A DNA stretch of 36,016 bases. Origin: a virus. The DNA lies in the IMG/VR virus record IMGVR_UViG_3300025133_000333, positions 1 through 36,016 of that record; one strand, 5' to 3'. Below are positions 35,258 through 36,016 of this stretch, one piece after another (the stretch's first letter is position 1; the number at the start of each line of letters is the position of its first letter). The notes below the pieces were generated by a model. That model did no database searches. It had not been told where the DNA came from and saw only the letters and a program-made list of their open reading frames with translations. A program made the position numbers and the translations under genes.

Positions 35258-35650
35258 CTACTGATCCGTGCCTACAACCATAAACTCTACGATAGTCCCG
35301 CTTGTGGTAGCCCATGCTTTTAATGTATCATCAGCGATTAAAGGTAAGAAAGCCCAATCTCCACCAGCTAGTTTTAGTAAGTTATCAACTCCCCCGTCTT
35401 TGTAGACATAGATGTAGTCCGTAGCGGTGTCATCCGTGTTCTTAACATACAAATATGCGATAGCAGCGAAGTCATCTCCTGTGTATAGCGTCACCTGACC
35501 TGAGGCTGTTCCTACGGCTGTAGACGTTATTGGTTGTCTAGCTAAACCAGTGGTATGGCTAGCCGTGATACTTGTATTAGTCGACAAACTCAAAGAGTCC
35601 GTAACCAGATCTGTACTAGCTAATGTAAGTGTCGGTGTTAGTGTTGCCAT
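35258..35650 (-). CDS. Beta-rich putative virion decoration protein (130 aa), first gene of the block
   Basis: The protein (MATLTPTLTLASTD...) is rich in Thr, Ser, Ala and Val with alternating strands, an AYLYVKNTDDTATDYIYVYKDGG hairpin-like segment and a LAGGDWAFLPL segment near residues 94-104. This composition and pattern resemble small structural proteins in marine phage genomes. It is the first gene of the minus-strand block, with a hairpin-forming leader just upstream and the G-rich control region beyond. Function is inferred as virion-associated. Confidence 0.65.
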   Translation of the reverse strand: MATLTPTLTLASTDLVTDSLSLSTNTSITASHTTGLARQPITSTAVGTASGQVTLYTGDDFAAIAYLYVKNTDDTATDYIYVYKDGGVDNLLKLAGGDWAFLPLIADDTLKAWATTSGTIVEFMVVGTDQ

Positions 35651-35660
35651 TGTTGAAGTG

Positions 35661-35675
35661 TTATACTTCGTATAA
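35661..35675 (-). promoter_or_regulatory. Leader hairpin before the first gene
   Basis: TTATACTTCGTATAA is a perfect 6-bp inverted repeat with a 3-base centre, 11 bases upstream of the ATG at 35650. A competing 5-bp repeat GAAGT/ACTTC (35655-35659 and 35665-35669) overlaps it, so two mutually exclusive hairpins are possible in the transcript. Confidence 0.4.
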
Positions 35676-35734
35676 TCACATGATTAATAATATTTTTACA
35701 AAACATGACACTAGCCTGCTACTCTTAACCCTTA

Positions 35735-35779
35735 TACCTTATGTCACCTATAGATATTAGGGACTAATATCCTAAGGTA
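35735..35779 (-). promoter_or_regulatory. Nested inverted repeats in the leader region
   Basis: An inner perfect stem GATATTAG / CTAATATC with a GGA centre (35753-35771) is enclosed by an outer 7-bp stem TACCTTA (35735-35741) and TAAGGTA (35773-35779). In addition CCTATA (35747-35752) can pair with TATAGG (35786-35791). The unit could be an operator or structured leader RNA; function is unknown. Confidence 0.4.
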
Positions 35780-35800
35780 CCCGTATATAGGAGGTACCCG
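35776..35800 (-). repeat. Direct repeat GGTACCCG x2
   Basis: GGTACCCG occurs at 35776-35783 and 35793-35800, a 17-base period, each containing the GGTACC palindrome, next to the nested inverted repeats. It may be a protein-binding pair. Confidence 0.4.
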
Positions 35801-35836
35801 CGAAAAGGACATTGTAAATATATAGAGTTTGTATTG

Positions 35837-35907
35837 CCCCCTCCCCCCTCCCCCGCCCCATCCAAAATAAAAACCCCAACTTTTACCCCACCCCACCTTC
35901 TCTCCCC
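35837..35907 (-). other. G-rich, G-quadruplex-forming tract
   Basis: Minus-strand G-runs include four consecutive ones of 5, 6, 5 and 4 (plus-strand C-runs at 35837-35841, 35843-35848, 35850-35854 and 35856-35859) separated by a single base, the tightest possible G4 arrangement. Further G-runs follow at plus-strand C 35874-35877, 35886-35889, 35891-35894 and 35904-35907. It stands out sharply in an A/T-rich genome and lies in the control region upstream of the minus-strand operon. Confidence 0.6.
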
Positions 35908-35915
35908 ATATATCA

Positions 35916-35944
35916 TTTCTACAAACTAAATACGACTACATTTG
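35916..35944 (+). promoter_or_regulatory. Candidate Bacteroidetes-type promoter (plus strand)
   Basis: TACATTTG at 35937-35944 matches the Bacteroidetes -7 consensus TAnnTTTG exactly, and TTTC at 35916-35919 (17 bp upstream; consensus TTTG) could be the -33 element. It would drive the plus-strand ORF from 35957 off the right edge. The leader would be only about 5-10 bases. Confidence 0.4.
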
Positions 35945-35956
35945 GATAATATATAT

Positions 35957-36016
35957 ATGAAAACAATAATACTAAATCTTTTATACAATTTATATCTCGT
36001 AATTCTATTTACTATA
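35957..36016 (+). CDS. Plus-strand hydrophobic ORF start, off the right edge
   Basis: The ATG at 35957 opens a frame that remains open for 20 codons to the last base, reading MKTIILNLLYNLYLVILFTI, which is strongly hydrophobic like a membrane protein or signal segment. It lies 12 bases after the promoter candidate's TTTG. It is the only plus-strand frame I consider possibly real, and its truncation at the window edge keeps confidence low. The A/T-rich composition alone can produce such frames. Confidence 0.35.
   Translation, partial: MKTIILNLLYNLYLVILFTI

Larger units (their letters stand above)
35651..35956. other. Non-coding control region between the divergent blocks
   Basis: No convincing gene is present in these 306 bases. 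The stretch holds a leader hairpin, nested inverted repeats, a direct repeat, the G-rich tract and the plus-strand promoter candidate. I could not identify a clear minus-strand promoter: the best weak candidate is TATATTTA (minus strand, near 35816-35823), one mismatch from TAnnTTTG and without a good -33 element. Confidence 0.6.

Noticed and set aside
35661-35675. loxP-like sequence (ACTTCGTATAA)
   Set aside because: It matches only one arm of loxP; there is no second arm with an 8-bp spacer and no recombinase gene in the window. The self-complementary TTATAC/GTATAA hairpin explains it.
35735-35760. SP6/T7-type phage promoter resemblance on the minus strand (TAGGTGACA)
   Set aside because: Only the nine-base TAGGTGACA part fits the SP6 promoter and the downstream half differs. 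No single-subunit RNA polymerase gene is seen here and no repeat of the motif was noticed at other gene starts.
1-36016. tRNA genes, CRISPR arrays, insertion sequences, integrase or att sites
   Set aside because: No cloverleaf-like run, no regularly spaced direct repeats and no transposase or recombinase motif was seen on reading both strands.

Overview
The window is almost entirely one strand of a tailed-phage genome. From about 35650 down to base 1 every convincing gene lies on the minus strand, packed end to end, and reads as a morphogenesis (late) block of a short-tailed (podovirus-like) phage. Large terminase, portal, scaffold-like protein, major capsid protein, tail adaptors, a huge tail protein and very large internal (ejected-type) virion proteins follow one another, with no sheath or tape-measure gene. 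Many proteins look like families I associate with uncultured marine phage contigs. A Bacteroidetes/Flavobacteriia host is my inference. It rests on the near absence of Shine-Dalgarno sequences and their replacement by A/T-rich leaders, a phage lipoprotein with an F-A-S-C lipobox, and a TAnnTTTG-type promoter element at the right edge.

Layout in transcription order (right to left). (1) 35651-35956 is a non-coding, probably divergent control region with a G-quadruplex-like tract on the minus strand, nested inverted repeats and a plus-strand promoter candidate. The start of a plus-strand hydrophobic ORF (35957 to the edge) lies beyond it. (2) 33604-35650 holds a small virion-like beta protein, two proteins beginning MAFK (one extremely lysine-rich) and a conserved small protein. 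(3) 31117-33602 holds a lipoprotein, GroEL, GroES and a probable winged-helix protein. (4) 30127-31099 holds a 51-aa membrane protein, a small HEAQH putative metallopeptidase (also MAFK-started) and a holin-like membrane protein. (5) 27674-30125 holds a small virion-like protein, a LamG-like protein, three small proteins and a protein resembling two GroES domains in tandem. (6) 20209-27720 is the head module: putative TerS, TerL, portal, scaffold-like protein and major capsid protein, closed by a strong intrinsic terminator with a UUCG loop at 20159-20183. (7) 1-20126 is the tail and ejection module: a protein of unknown role, two connector-like proteins, a 2690-aa tail protein, a small beta protein, a cupin, a T7 gp14-like protein, a 455-aa protein and a protein of at least 2144 aa with an HELGH motif that runs off the left edge.

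How they may work together: the phage appears to bring its own chaperonin (GroEL plus GroES, and perhaps a second, two-domain co-chaperonin) encoded upstream of the capsid and very large tail proteins it may help fold. Gene junctions are repeatedly TAATG, ATGA, TGATG or TAGTG, suggesting termination-reinitiation coupling in place of Shine-Dalgarno-driven initiation. No tRNA, CRISPR array, integrase, insertion sequence, polymerase or helicase gene was seen.
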